This document shows, piece by piece, positions 34,440 to 40,666 of a DNA stretch of 40,666 nucleotides. The position numbers were made by a program, and so were the translations under genes. The notes beneath the pieces were generated by a model. The model saw only the letters and a program-made list of their open reading frames with translations, did not search any database and was not told the origin of the DNA. This DNA is from Acidobacteriota bacterium (GTDB lineage: Bacteria; Acidobacteriota; Blastocatellia; Pyrinomonadales; Pyrinomonadaceae): the NCBI GenBank assembly GCA_025463135.1, contig JAOAPY010000050.1, positions 1 to 40,666 on the forward strand. The letters are read 5' to 3'. Every line of letters begins with the position of its first letter. Position 1 is the stretch's first letter.

Positions 34440-34465
34440 ACCGAACGGTGGAGTTGACCGTGAGA
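34440..34465 (-). other. attC left half only
   Basis: ACCGAACGGTGGAGTTGACC followed by GTGAGA is the left end of a site. The right half is absent; about 120 bp of non-attC sequence without a gene follow before the next complete site. Confidence 0.6.
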
Positions 34466-34588
34466 TTGCTTTTCAGCTAGTTATCTACACTGCGAGGTGA
34501 ATCAACTACTAGGGCGGCGTTGTTAATAACACGGTTCACCAGAAGGCACAAGCTCTTTCTGTAAATTTGCGGCGCTGCCATAGAAGCC

Positions 34589-34696
34589 ACCGAACGGTTG
34601 AGTTGACCGGGCGCGGCGATGACATTCAACCTTCGACTCAATCAATCAAGTTGCGAAACGCGCCCCCCGGCGCTCCGGTCCAACGATTTGTTATAC
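34589..34696 (-). other. attC site
   Basis: Cores ACCGAAC and GTTATAC; inner arms GAGTTGACCGGGCGCGG and CGGCGCTCCGGTCCAACGA. The two cores are not complementary, as expected after exchange between different cassettes. The right core carries the stop of the gene at 34691. Confidence 0.9.
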
Positions 34697-35035
34697 GTCG
34701 CCGAAACGAGAAATCAGGTTGGTGCAATGTTCGCGCACGATGTCGGTCGCCCAGGCACGCGCAGGCCGAACCTCTGGTTCTTTGCGGGCAAGGGCTGCGT
34801 CGGACCAATTCAGAGCTTCCGCACCAATAGGCAAATGTTCCGTTTCAGATTCAACGAGAATGAAAGCGCGCACATCTTCGTCATTGAAGTCGACATCGAT
34901 TTCACCACAAAGCCTAAGCATCTGGCTCGAACCGTCCAGAACGTCGAGGTCGCCGGAGAGTATCCTCTGGGCTAGCTCGACAACGCGCCCACGTTGCAGT
35001 GCGACATGTTCGTCGTGAGACATTCGTTCGGTCAT
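34691..35035 (-). CDS. Hypothetical cassette protein, possibly DUF2489-like
   Basis: A 114-residue acidic cytosolic protein. It has VVELAQRILSGDLDVLDGSSQ, then RAFILVESETEHLPIG and the C-terminal EHCTNLISRF. The pattern of a helical start, an SETxxLPxG turn and a final CxxLIxRF recalls small proteins annotated as DUF2489; this is a memory-based match only. The Met at 35035 was chosen because the upstream frame is attC translation. The TAA stop comes from the attC core GTATAAC. Confidence 0.65.
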   Translation of the reverse strand: MTERMSHDEHVALQRGRVVELAQRILSGDLDVLDGSSQMLRLCGEIDVDFNDEDVRAFILVESETEHLPIGAEALNWSDAALARKEPEVRPARAWATDIVREHCTNLISRFGDV

Positions 35036-35046
35036 CGGACCAAGAC

Positions 35047-35152
35047 GTATAACGGTTGAGTTGACGCGGCGGCGCGAATTCATTCAAGCATCGCCGGATC
35101 AGTCATGATGCGAAGCACGCTCCCGCCGCTCGCGTCCAACGATTTGTTATGT
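35047..35152 (-). other. attC site
   Basis: Cores GTATAAC and GTTATGT; inner arms GAGTTGACGCGGCGGCGCG and CGCCGCTCGCGTCCAACGA. Nearly identical in its arms to the sites at 33066 and 40370. Confidence 0.92.
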
Positions 35153-35396
35153 TTCGCCCTTTGAAGACACGCGGAGCGGTTCGTCGTCGGTTTCTAATTC
35201 CACGATAGCACCAATGCGCTCCAAGCAGGTGTGTGGTAGTGGGTCAGTTTCGCAGCAAATGTCCGACAAACTTTAGTTTGTCGCAGCGTTACGACAAGCT
35301 AAAGCTCATCGGACATCAAACTGACCCACTACCCAGGTGTGTCATCGAAATCTTGAGCAACCCTTCACGCCAGCCAACGATGTTCAGTTTGGGCAT
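35147..35396 (-). pseudogene. Cassette gene interrupted by a MITE, L7/L12-C-domain-like pieces
   Basis: The frame from the ATG at 35396 begins MPKLNIVGWREGLLKISMTH and then meets the MITE-like element. Beyond it, a different frame gives CLERIGAIVELETDDEPL and stops at the TAA of the attC core. By recollection, both pieces look like the start and end of small proteins related to the ribosomal L7/L12 C-terminal domain. Removing the element and one duplication does not restore one frame. About 25-30 middle residues also seem to be missing, so the gene was probably damaged in more than one step. Confidence 0.5.
35235..35333. mobile_element. MITE-like element, copy 3
   Basis: A 99-bp element with perfect 16-bp terminal inverted repeats, GGTAGTGGGTCAGTTT and its complement. 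Perfect 9-bp target duplications CAGGTGTGT flank it at 35226-35234 and 35334-35342. The inner part matches copies 1 and 2. It encodes nothing; a transposase elsewhere in the genome must move it. Confidence 0.92.
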
Positions 35397-35420
35397 TCCG
35401 CGATCCCACGGATGTTAGAA

Positions 35421-35528
35421 ACATAACGATTGAGTTCAGGTGGCGCGGGCGGTGGCACGCAACCCGGGCCGGACCAAGCTAGTTGAGAAAGGCGCTATCC
35501 CGCGCTCACCTGCAACGAATTGTTATGC
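35421..35528 (-). other. attC site, CAGGTGGCGCGGG sub-type
   Basis: Cores ACATAAC and GTTATGC; inner arms GAGTTCAGGTGGCGCGGGC and CCGCGCTCACCTGCAACGA. These arms differ from most sites but are shared with 35972 and the half at 28472, forming a second sub-type. The core holds the HicB stop. Confidence 0.9.
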
Positions 35529-35738
35529 GGCCCGTACTTCAACGAATTCAATGCTCGAAGAAGGCGGAGGGATAGGTTGGCCATCATCGCGCAACCCTTC
35601 GATGTGAAATTCAATGGCTTCCTGAATGAGTTTCACAACCTCTTCGCGGGTTTCAGCCACAGCCACACAACCCGGCAGATCCGGGACATGCGCACCAAAG
35701 CTAGTTTCTCCCGCTTCTACCACGACGGCGTATTTCAT
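35523..35738 (-). CDS. hicB: HicB-type antitoxin
   Basis: A 71-residue protein of the HicB partial RNase H-like fold. It has KYAVVVEAGETSFGAHVPDLPGC, then TREEVVKLIQEAIEFHIEGL and a Pro-rich turn before SIEFVEV. HicB binds and neutralises HicA and usually represses the operon. This short form lacks the C-terminal DNA-binding domain seen in longer HicB proteins. It starts 9 bp after the HicA stop. Its TAA stop is formed by the attC core GCATAAC, so the pair fills the cassette exactly. Confidence 0.88.
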   Translation of the reverse strand: MKYAVVVEAGETSFGAHVPDLPGCVAVAETREEVVKLIQEAIEFHIEGLRDDGQPIPPPSSSIEFVEVRAA

Positions 35739-35747
35739 ATTTGCCCC

Positions 35748-35933
35748 CTACTTCAGACCAGCTTGTTTGAGAATACTGTTCAGCGTTCCGGGCGGTACAT
35801 CAATGCCAGGTTTCCCAGAGACAGTCACGGTTCCAAGCTTCGTTCGATGGTTGAATTGACGATGGCTCCCGCGCGTTCGCGCCAAATACCAACCATCATC
35901 TTCGAGAAGCCGAATTACATCCCTTACTTTCAC
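35748..35933 (-). CDS. hicA: HicA-type mRNA interferase toxin
   Basis: A 61-residue toxin with the double-stranded-RNA-binding-like HicA fold. It contains RDVIRLLEDDGWYLARTRGS followed by HRQF, where the conserved catalytic His lies in GSHxxF. VTVSGKPGIDVPPGTLNSIL follows, which fits the end of the fold. HicA cleaves mRNA when free of HicB. The order toxin then antitoxin is the usual one for hicAB. Toxin-antitoxin cassettes are thought to stabilise large integron arrays. Confidence 0.9.
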   Translation of the reverse strand: MKVRDVIRLLEDDGWYLARTRGSHRQFNHRTKLGTVTVSGKPGIDVPPGTLNSILKQAGLK

Positions 35934-35971
35934 GCAGGAATGATAAGGCGTTTTCTAAACAAGAGGAAGCC

Positions 35972-36079
35972 GCATAACGGTTGAGTTCAGGTGGCGCGGG
36001 CGGCGGCATTCAAGCCGCGACGGAATAAGCCAGTTGAGAAAGGTGCTATCCCGCGCTCACCTGCAACGAGTTGTTGGGC
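35972..36079 (-). other. attC site, CAGGTGGCGCGGG sub-type
   Basis: Cores GCATAAC and GTTGGGC; inner arms GAGTTCAGGTGGCGCGGGC and CCGCGCTCACCTGCAACGA. From 36080 to 36227 no gene is seen; TTGTTGGGCGTC near 36170 resembles another right core. Confidence 0.92.
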
Positions 36080-36227
36080 GGCCCGTTGATGGAACCCACG
36101 CAGCGTGATTTTCTGCCTCTCGCTGAAGCCACGCAAGCCTCGTTGCGCGAAGCGTGGTCGCGATTCACGTTTGTTGGGCGTCGGGAATTTATTAGGCGCG
36201 ATTATCACTAGCTAATCGGTGTTAGGT

Positions 36228-36845
36228 TTATTGCTCACGGCGTCCGACACTTCGCAAAGCGTACGCCGTACCCGCAGTCAAAGCACCCGCACCTACCAGT
36301 ATCCCGCCAATGATCTCTCCAACATTGAAATCGACAGTTACTTCGGGTCGCTGAGACCAACCCCTCCAAACAGCAACTCCTAAAATGGCAATGATCGCAA
36401 GTAAGGTGACCAGATATGCGCGGTTAACAAGTCTCCGAGGTTGAGAAGGGATGCTCGATTCGAAGTTTTGCACCTTGCGACGAAGTTCCTGGATCTCAGC
36501 CGGTTGACTAAGATAGAACCCTTCTCGTGCTTCGTTGACACGTTTCGTCAAGAGTTCGGTAAGGTATTCATCGAATAGAGGGGCCACTACTTTCCACCGT
36601 TTCGACCAAAGTCTAGATGCTTCTTTTTCAGACATGTCCTGCTTAATATCACGCCATAGCCTCCAAACCTTACCATAGTCGTCATAACGCCAATCACGTT
36701 TGGCCTGCAGCGTCTTGTCGATATCATCATCCATTAACATTTCGCTGAGCGCGCGTGGTCGTTCTTCTAGACTAACAGTCTCCATGTACGCTCGAATGAT
36801 TGATTGGAGTGCAGCTTCATCCCCATAAAGAGAGTTGCTGGCCAT
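36228..36845 (-). CDS. Membrane-anchored helical protein of unknown function
   Basis: A 205-residue protein. The first 130 residues are helical and charged (SEMLMDDDIDKTLQAKRDW, EASRLWSKRWKVV). Two hydrophobic segments follow at about 144-160 (AYLVTLLAIIAILGVAVW) and 176-195 (IIGGILVGAGALTAGTAYAL). The soluble N-terminal part therefore lies on one side of the membrane. No family is recognised. The ribosome site GAGGAGGT and Met at 36845 are convincing; the open frame to 37106 is attC translation. Confidence 0.68.
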   Translation of the reverse strand: MASNSLYGDEAALQSIIRAYMETVSLEERPRALSEMLMDDDIDKTLQAKRDWRYDDYGKVWRLWRDIKQDMSEKEASRLWSKRWKVVAPLFDEYLTELLTKRVNEAREGFYLSQPAEIQELRRKVQNFESSIPSQPRRLVNRAYLVTLLAIIAILGVAVWRGWSQRPEVTVDFNVGEIIGGILVGAGALTAGTAYALRSVGRREQ

Positions 36846-36867
36846 ACAGACCTCCTCGATGTAAGAC

Positions 36868-36974
36868 GCCCAACGGTTGAGTTGACCGGGCGGCGCGAAT
36901 TCATTCGAGCCTCGCCGGGCCAATGATGATGCAAAAACGCGCAACCGCCGCTCCGGTCCAACGATTTGTTCGGC
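36868..36974 (-). other. attC site
   Basis: Cores GCCCAAC and GTTCGGC, extended on both sides by GAC and GTC, so the outer arms pair well. Inner arms GAGTTGACCGGGCGGCGCG and CGCCGCTCCGGTCCAACGA differ by one extra base, the expected extrahelical position. Confidence 0.93.
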
Positions 36975-37014
36975 GTCGCCGTCATTTGAAGGCGCAACCA
37001 CACGCCATCGAGCT

Positions 37015-37377
37015 TCACAAGGTCGACGGATCCCGAAAGTAAGTGAACCAAAGCAACAATCCGCCGCCGATGGCAAACAATGCGATTGGAAGAAAGCCAA
37101 AGCCAATTAGGCCCATGGCGACGACGAGGCAAAACCACATGAGCATCGCGTAAACCCCCGCCCGCTTTAGCAACCTTCCGTCAGGATGAAGTCGGCGATA
37201 TTCCCTGTGTAGTCTGAGAATCTTTGCCTGATACCACCCCAAGTAGCCAAACTGATCGTCTGAAGGCAACTTTGCGTTGACCGCGTCAATGATCGCCCAT
37301 TGGTTGACCGTTGATGCGATGCCGAATCCGCCAGCGCCCAAAACGAACGCTGAAAGTGCTATCAATCTCACGGTCAT
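37015..37377 (-). CDS. Small membrane protein of unknown function
   Basis: A 120-residue protein. It has one hydrophobic segment at residues 5-22 and a hydrophobic hairpin at 75-113 (YAMLMWFCLVVAMGLIGF, LPIALFAIGGGLLLWFTYF). The loop between them contains GYLGWYQAKILRLHREYRRLH, an amphipathic basic stretch. No family is recognised. It lies alone between the sites at 36868 and 37407. Confidence 0.65.
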   Translation of the reverse strand: MTVRLIALSAFVLGAGGFGIASTVNQWAIIDAVNAKLPSDDQFGYLGWYQAKILRLHREYRRLHPDGRLLKRAGVYAMLMWFCLVVAMGLIGFGFLPIALFAIGGGLLLWFTYFRDPSTL

Positions 37378-37406
37378 GGGTTAAAGCCAAAGCAAATAAG
37401 AAAGAC

Positions 37407-37513
37407 GCCGAACATAGCAGTTGACCGGGCGCGGCGATTAGATTCAATCTTCGATTCAATCAATCAACTTGCGAAACACGCTATCCGCGCTCCGATCCAA
37501 CGACGTGTTGGGC
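37407..37513 (-). other. attC site
   Basis: Cores GCCGAAC and GTTGGGC; left arm CAGTTGACCGGGCGCGG, right arm CCGCGCTCCGATCCAACGA. The stretch 37514-37702 after the propeller gene shows no gene. Confidence 0.9.
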
Positions 37514-37702
37514 CGCCTGTTACGAAAAGAATTTGCTAGCACCGTGCGTGTTTCCTCCACGACCGCGACCAGGGAACGTCAACCATGCGGTCCATCGGGA
37601 CGGTCGGGTACAACGCTGCCGCGTGCCACGAGAGAGGGAGAGAGAGCACGTACAACGCCATCATCAGACACCTTCCGAGGTCGTGGCTTTCTTGCCATGG
37701 TC

Positions 37703-39613
37703 CTATGCTGATGCCCCAATAATCGCATACAGCTCGGCGCCGATCGACACGTACAGATCGTGGCCGCGCTGCACGATGGTGGTGATGGCCGGGTCGGGGA
37801 GAGTGCCGAGCGACGTCATTTCGAACGTCACTGGGTCGATCTGCACGAGCGTCGAGCCGAATACCGTGGTGATGGTCCCGCTGGGGCCCTGGGTTACGAT
37901 GCCGATATCCGAGGGAAGGGTGACAGACTTTAAGAGCTGCCTGGACACAATGTCCCAGCGGTAAAGCAGCTGGCCTGAACGCGAAAACCCAACCACCACC
38001 TTCGGCTCGCTGGTGCGGAATAGATAGCCGGTGCCGAGCAAGCCGGGGACGGGCGTCTGTCGCTCAATCTCATTGAGATTGAGATCGTAGAGGACGAACT
38101 CCGCGACGGTTGGTGTCTGGCCCGGGAACGCCGGGTCGTCCCCGATCTTACCGCCGAACACGACGCGCCCCAGCGTATTGAACACTACGAGTCCCAGATC
38201 ACCGACGTAGAAATTGAGGCCCGTGTGTCGGCCAGCGAAGTGCTTGCTTTGGAAGTCGTAGTAACCGATGCCGGCGCCATGGCCGGATCGGTCGCGGAGT
38301 CCAGCCATATAGAGTCGGTTGCTCGCGGATGAGTACGCGAGGATCTCGCTGCGCTTGACACCAGAGTGGTTGACTCCATTCGAGTACTCACCAAGGCGCT
38401 TCGGATTCCCGGTACCATCGTCTGTCGTGACCCATGGTGCATTCGGGTCGTATTCCCACAGCGGAGCGTTGGGATAGCCACTGATATACGCCTTTCCGCC
38501 GACAACGAGGCGAGATCTGCCCTCGGTGACACCCTTAAACGGTCCAAAAGTCGTCATGATTGTGGATGCTGGGTCAAACCGAAAGAACCCCTGGTATTGC
38601 ACGACGTCGCCCAGAAGTGATCCATCCGGGAGCAGCAGGAGCGACTCGATCGGAATCGGTGCCGTTGTGATCGAGAACGGCCACTGTGTCCACGCGCCCG
38701 TCGAATTATGCGGCCTCCACTTCAGAAAGCCGGGGCACAGGGACTCATCGATCTCCGGAGCAGGCCCGATGGGATTAGTGTACGGAGTCGTGTCTCGGGG
38801 GGTGAACGGCGGTGGCTGTCCGTCATGGTACGGATACCAATGTCCGTCAGCGACCCAGAACTGGTCGACCGTCTGGCCGGGCAGGCCAAAATTCTTGTAC
38901 AGCTTGACCGTCAGCCCCTGATTTTCTATCTGTTTAAATTCCGCCCAGGCATTGACCTTCTCCGTCTTGAGGATCCTCTTAGTTTTGGTCGACACGCGAA
39001 CCGCGACCACGTCCCAGATATCCTCGCCCACCAGGACGTAGAGCCAGTCACCGTCGGCAACCAGGTAATAGGCGTAGGCGTTCTGGGTGTGGTCCGCGCT
39101 GCCGACACGGCACAGCGGCGTCACGACAAGTGTGTTTGGATCGATCGTCAACACCTCGGGGAGGCCGTTTGAATCCGAGTTTCCGAGCGTGCCGCCATAC
39201 AACATCGAACCGTGGTGGTTAAACACCATCGAGTAGAGCAAAGAGTCGGTGCTATCCGGCACGCGCCCGCCGTCGACAACGGTCTTGGTCGCTGGATCGT
39301 AGTACCACCACCATGCCGAGTAAGCGGGAAAGAAGACGCGCCCGTTCGGCGCACGTAATTGATTGCGGATGTGGAATTTCTCGTGCGCTCGGTGACCGCG
39401 TTTGACTGGTGGAACCAGAACATCTTCAACGATGTGATAAGCCCCGGTCTCCAGGTTCATCACGACCCACTGGGTCGGATGTTCATCGGGGTAGTTGTAG
39501 AATTGACCGATCCAGTTCCAGCCTCCACCGGCACGTGGCACGAGTGCGTCCGTCCACAGGCGCGCGGTGAAGACGGGCGTGCCTAGCGACGTAAGCGTAA
39601 CCGGTAAGGTCAT
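37703..39613 (-). CDS. Large beta-propeller-like protein in a cassette
   Basis: A 636-residue protein with many repeating strand blocks. Typical pieces are WVVMNLETGAYHIV, PEVLTIDPNTLVVTPL, GFFRFDPASTIMTTFGPF, VVFGGKIGDD and TLVQIDPVTFEMTSLG. The G-x-x-x-x-D-P-x-T pattern marks a beta-propeller of about seven or more blades. The fold is used for binding or for lyase and esterase activities; no catalytic motif is recognised. It has no signal peptide, which is odd for this type of propeller. A clear GGAGATT precedes the ATG. At about 2.3 kb the unit from 37514 to 39837 is far larger than the other cassettes here. Confidence 0.78.
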   Translation of the reverse strand: MTLPVTLTSLGTPVFTARLWTDALVPRAGGGWNWIGQFYNYPDEHPTQWVVMNLETGAYHIVEDVLVPPVKRGHRAHEKFHIRNQLRAPNGRVFFPAYSAWWWYYDPATKTVVDGGRVPDSTDSLLYSMVFNHHGSMLYGGTLGNSDSNGLPEVLTIDPNTLVVTPLCRVGSADHTQNAYAYYLVADGDWLYVLVGEDIWDVVAVRVSTKTKRILKTEKVNAWAEFKQIENQGLTVKLYKNFGLPGQTVDQFWVADGHWYPYHDGQPPPFTPRDTTPYTNPIGPAPEIDESLCPGFLKWRPHNSTGAWTQWPFSITTAPIPIESLLLLPDGSLLGDVVQYQGFFRFDPASTIMTTFGPFKGVTEGRSRLVVGGKAYISGYPNAPLWEYDPNAPWVTTDDGTGNPKRLGEYSNGVNHSGVKRSEILAYSSASNRLYMAGLRDRSGHGAGIGYYDFQSKHFAGRHTGLNFYVGDLGLVVFNTLGRVVFGGKIGDDPAFPGQTPTVAEFVLYDLNLNEIERQTPVPGLLGTGYLFRTSEPKVVVGFSRSGQLLYRWDIVSRQLLKSVTLPSDIGIVTQGPSGTITTVFGSTLVQIDPVTFEMTSLGTLPDPAITTIVQRGHDLYVSIGAELYAIIGASA

Positions 39614-39837
39614 CAGAATCTCCTTAATCGCGTGGACGCGAATCGAATATGGGTCGTTGGCTGTGGCAGCAGCTCCTGCGGACGTGAACGTTTCGAATCT
39701 AACACATTATGTCACGATCACGGGCCGTTGTTGTTTAAGAACACCAGCAACGAATGGCGAGAGCTAGCGGGCTATGCGTTCATAGCGCGCGTTCCGCTGT
39801 TCTCAACAAAATATTTATGTAGCACATGAAAACGAAG
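39614..39837. other. Leader of the propeller cassette
   Basis: A stretch without a gene between the attC at 39838 and the propeller start. It is long for a cassette leader (most here are under 60 bp), so it may carry its own promoter. No -35/-10 pair is certain. Confidence 0.35.
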
Positions 39838-39943
39838 AGCCCCACGATGGAGTTGACCGGGCGCGGCGATGAACTAGGCCAGCGCCAAGCCTTGCGCTTA
39901 AAAGAGTACGCTGTTCCCGCTCTGGTCCAACGAATTGTTCGAT
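39838..39943 (-). other. attC site, left core altered
   Basis: The right core GTTCGAT and arm CTCTGGTCCAACGAATTG are good. The left core reads CCCCACG, having lost the AAC triplet, while the arm GAGTTGACCGGGCGCGG is kept. The middle TTGCGCTTAAAAGAGTACGC matches the site at 32585. Confidence 0.8.
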
Positions 39944-39967
39944 TTCGCCACCACTGTAAACGAGGTC

Positions 39968-40354
39968 TTACGCTTCGTAAATGGAAACCTCAAGAGCCAT
40001 AGAATATTTCGCGGCGAGAGAAACAAGTTCGGCTGGAAAGAGTTGGCTTTGCAGGAAGCCGTTCTTTCGGTTCACGCCAAAGTCCAAGCTAAGACCGTCA
40101 ATACCGAGACTCGATTTCAGCCGTCGGATTTCAAGTCGGTTCGACGTCTGGAATTCAATTGCGTCGTTCACTTGATGCTTAAAATTGTCGGAATCATCGC
40201 TGACAAGTACCGTTAGTCCCGATGTGTCCCAAGCACGGCTCTCAGATTTGCGAGCACCCTTCGTGAACACGTTGCATGGTTCGAGTGAGCTGCCGGCGAG
40301 AAACAATTCCGGCTGGAAATCATCACCCCATGCCCGTAGTACGCAACCACCCAT
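39968..40354 (-). CDS. Hypothetical cassette protein, possibly DUF4279-like
   Basis: A 128-residue protein. It opens with LRAWGDDFQPELFLAGSSLEP, has LTVLVSDDSDNFKHQVNDAIEF in the middle, and ends FPAELVSLAAKYSMALEVSIY. The first motif (WGDDFxP near the N-terminus) recalls DUF4279 proteins, which are small alpha/beta proteins of unknown function; this is a tentative match. A single gene in its cassette, between sites 39838 and 40370. Confidence 0.68.
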   Translation of the reverse strand: MGGCVLRAWGDDFQPELFLAGSSLEPCNVFTKGARKSESRAWDTSGLTVLVSDDSDNFKHQVNDAIEFQTSNRLEIRRLKSSLGIDGLSLDFGVNRKNGFLQSQLFPAELVSLAAKYSMALEVSIYEA

Positions 40355-40369
40355 TGGTAATTAGAAGAT

Positions 40370-40475
40370 GCCGAACGGTTGAGTTGACGCGGCGGCGCGA
40401 ATCAAAGCACCCTGCGCCGCACCAATTTAGTTACGAAACACGCCCCCGCCGCTCGCGTCCAACGATTTGTTATGC
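40370..40475 (-). other. attC site
   Basis: Cores GCCGAAC and GTTATGC; inner arms GAGTTGACGCGGCGGCGCG and CGCCGCTCGCGTCCAACGA. The right-most site seen. The array continues past the window end, since a further cassette gene begins here. Confidence 0.93.
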
Positions 40476-40666
40476 GCGTTGTCGTTGCAACCACCAATTG
40501 TCGCCATTCATGTAACGACGATTGCAAGACGCGCGCACGAAGCGACCGCCACGGAATACGTACGCGGAAGTTTCAATTCCGCTCGGGCAACACAGGCCAC
40601 CGTCTTTCCAGAACGGCGCTGCGATAACAATCCGTCGTTGCGATAAGCGTACGTCAAATGGTTTTT
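40470..40666 (-). CDS. Cassette gene, C-terminal part only (cut by window end)
   Basis: A frame enters from the right end and reads PFDVRLSQRRIVIAAPFWKD, then GGLCCPSGIETSAYVFRG and CNRRYMNGDNWWLQRQRA, before stopping at TAA in the attC core GCATAAC. About 65 codons are visible. The Cys and Trp content and the ordered look suggest a genuine gene; no family is recognised. It is the fifth gene here whose stop is supplied by attC. The start lies outside the window. Confidence 0.6.
   Translation of the reverse strand, partial: KPFDVRLSQRRIVIAAPFWKDGGLCCPSGIETSAYVFRGGRFVRASCNRRYMNGDNWWLQRQRA

Noticed and set aside
34691-37106. Longer starts for several cassette genes (for example to 35083, 37106, 33106, 31105)
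   Set aside because: The extra N-termini are translations of attC sequence (recurring words such as NSRRPVNS) and lack ribosome sites; internal Met codons with good ribosome sites were preferred.
29765-40475. Regularly spaced palindromic repeats that could suggest a CRISPR array
   Set aside because: The repeats are about 105 bp with variable middles, and the spaces between them hold genes of 0.2-2 kb. This is the attC-cassette layout, not CRISPR.

Overview
The window reads as bacterial chromosome, most likely from an Acidobacteriota-type soil bacterium (Blastocatellia-like). This is an inference from the gene mix, the moderate-to-high GC and the many short palindromic repeats; no rRNA or tRNA gene is present to test it. 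There are three regions.

Region 1 (1-14.9 kb). A divergent pair opens the window: an unusual ATP-grasp/SET-domain fusion protein on the minus strand and a RecQ-type helicase on the plus strand. A large membrane protein with an embedded spermidine-synthase-like domain follows. Next comes a compact nonribosomal peptide locus: a free-standing adenylation-carrier (A-PCP) protein, a cytochrome P450 and a C-A-PCP-TE protein. The first A domain carries the residues of the classic leucine code (DAWFLGNVV-K). A free A-PCP followed by a P450 suggests beta-hydroxylation of the carrier-bound amino acid before use by the second protein. That protein's condensation domain has HQxxxDG instead of HHxxxDG, so the catalytic His is Gln.

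Region 2 (14.9-21 kb). Housekeeping and hypothetical genes, all on the minus strand: DUF1801, HIT, a secreted protein, beta-carbonic anhydrase, a P-loop kinase, a DUF6624-like protein and a PQQ-repeat membrane protein. Short palindromic elements lie between them.

Region 3 (21.4 kb to the right end). An array of integron gene cassettes. From 29.8 kb to the end there are 14 well-formed attC sites (about 103-108 bp each) and one degenerate site, all in the same orientation and alternating with minus-strand genes. Cassette cargo includes a HicAB toxin-antitoxin pair, VOC proteins, a HAD phosphatase, DUF4256, small membrane proteins, a 636-residue beta-propeller and several unknowns. Between 21.4 and 28.5 kb the sites survive only as halves or decayed remnants. 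The array reads right to left and no integrase is visible; if one exists it should lie beyond the right end, otherwise this is a cassette cluster lacking an integrase.

A 99-100 bp MITE-like element with terminal inverted repeats occurs three times. Each copy is flanked by a 9-bp target duplication, and two copies lie within the cassette region. One has landed in a cassette whose flanking coding pieces look like the two ends of an L7/L12-C-terminal-like protein.
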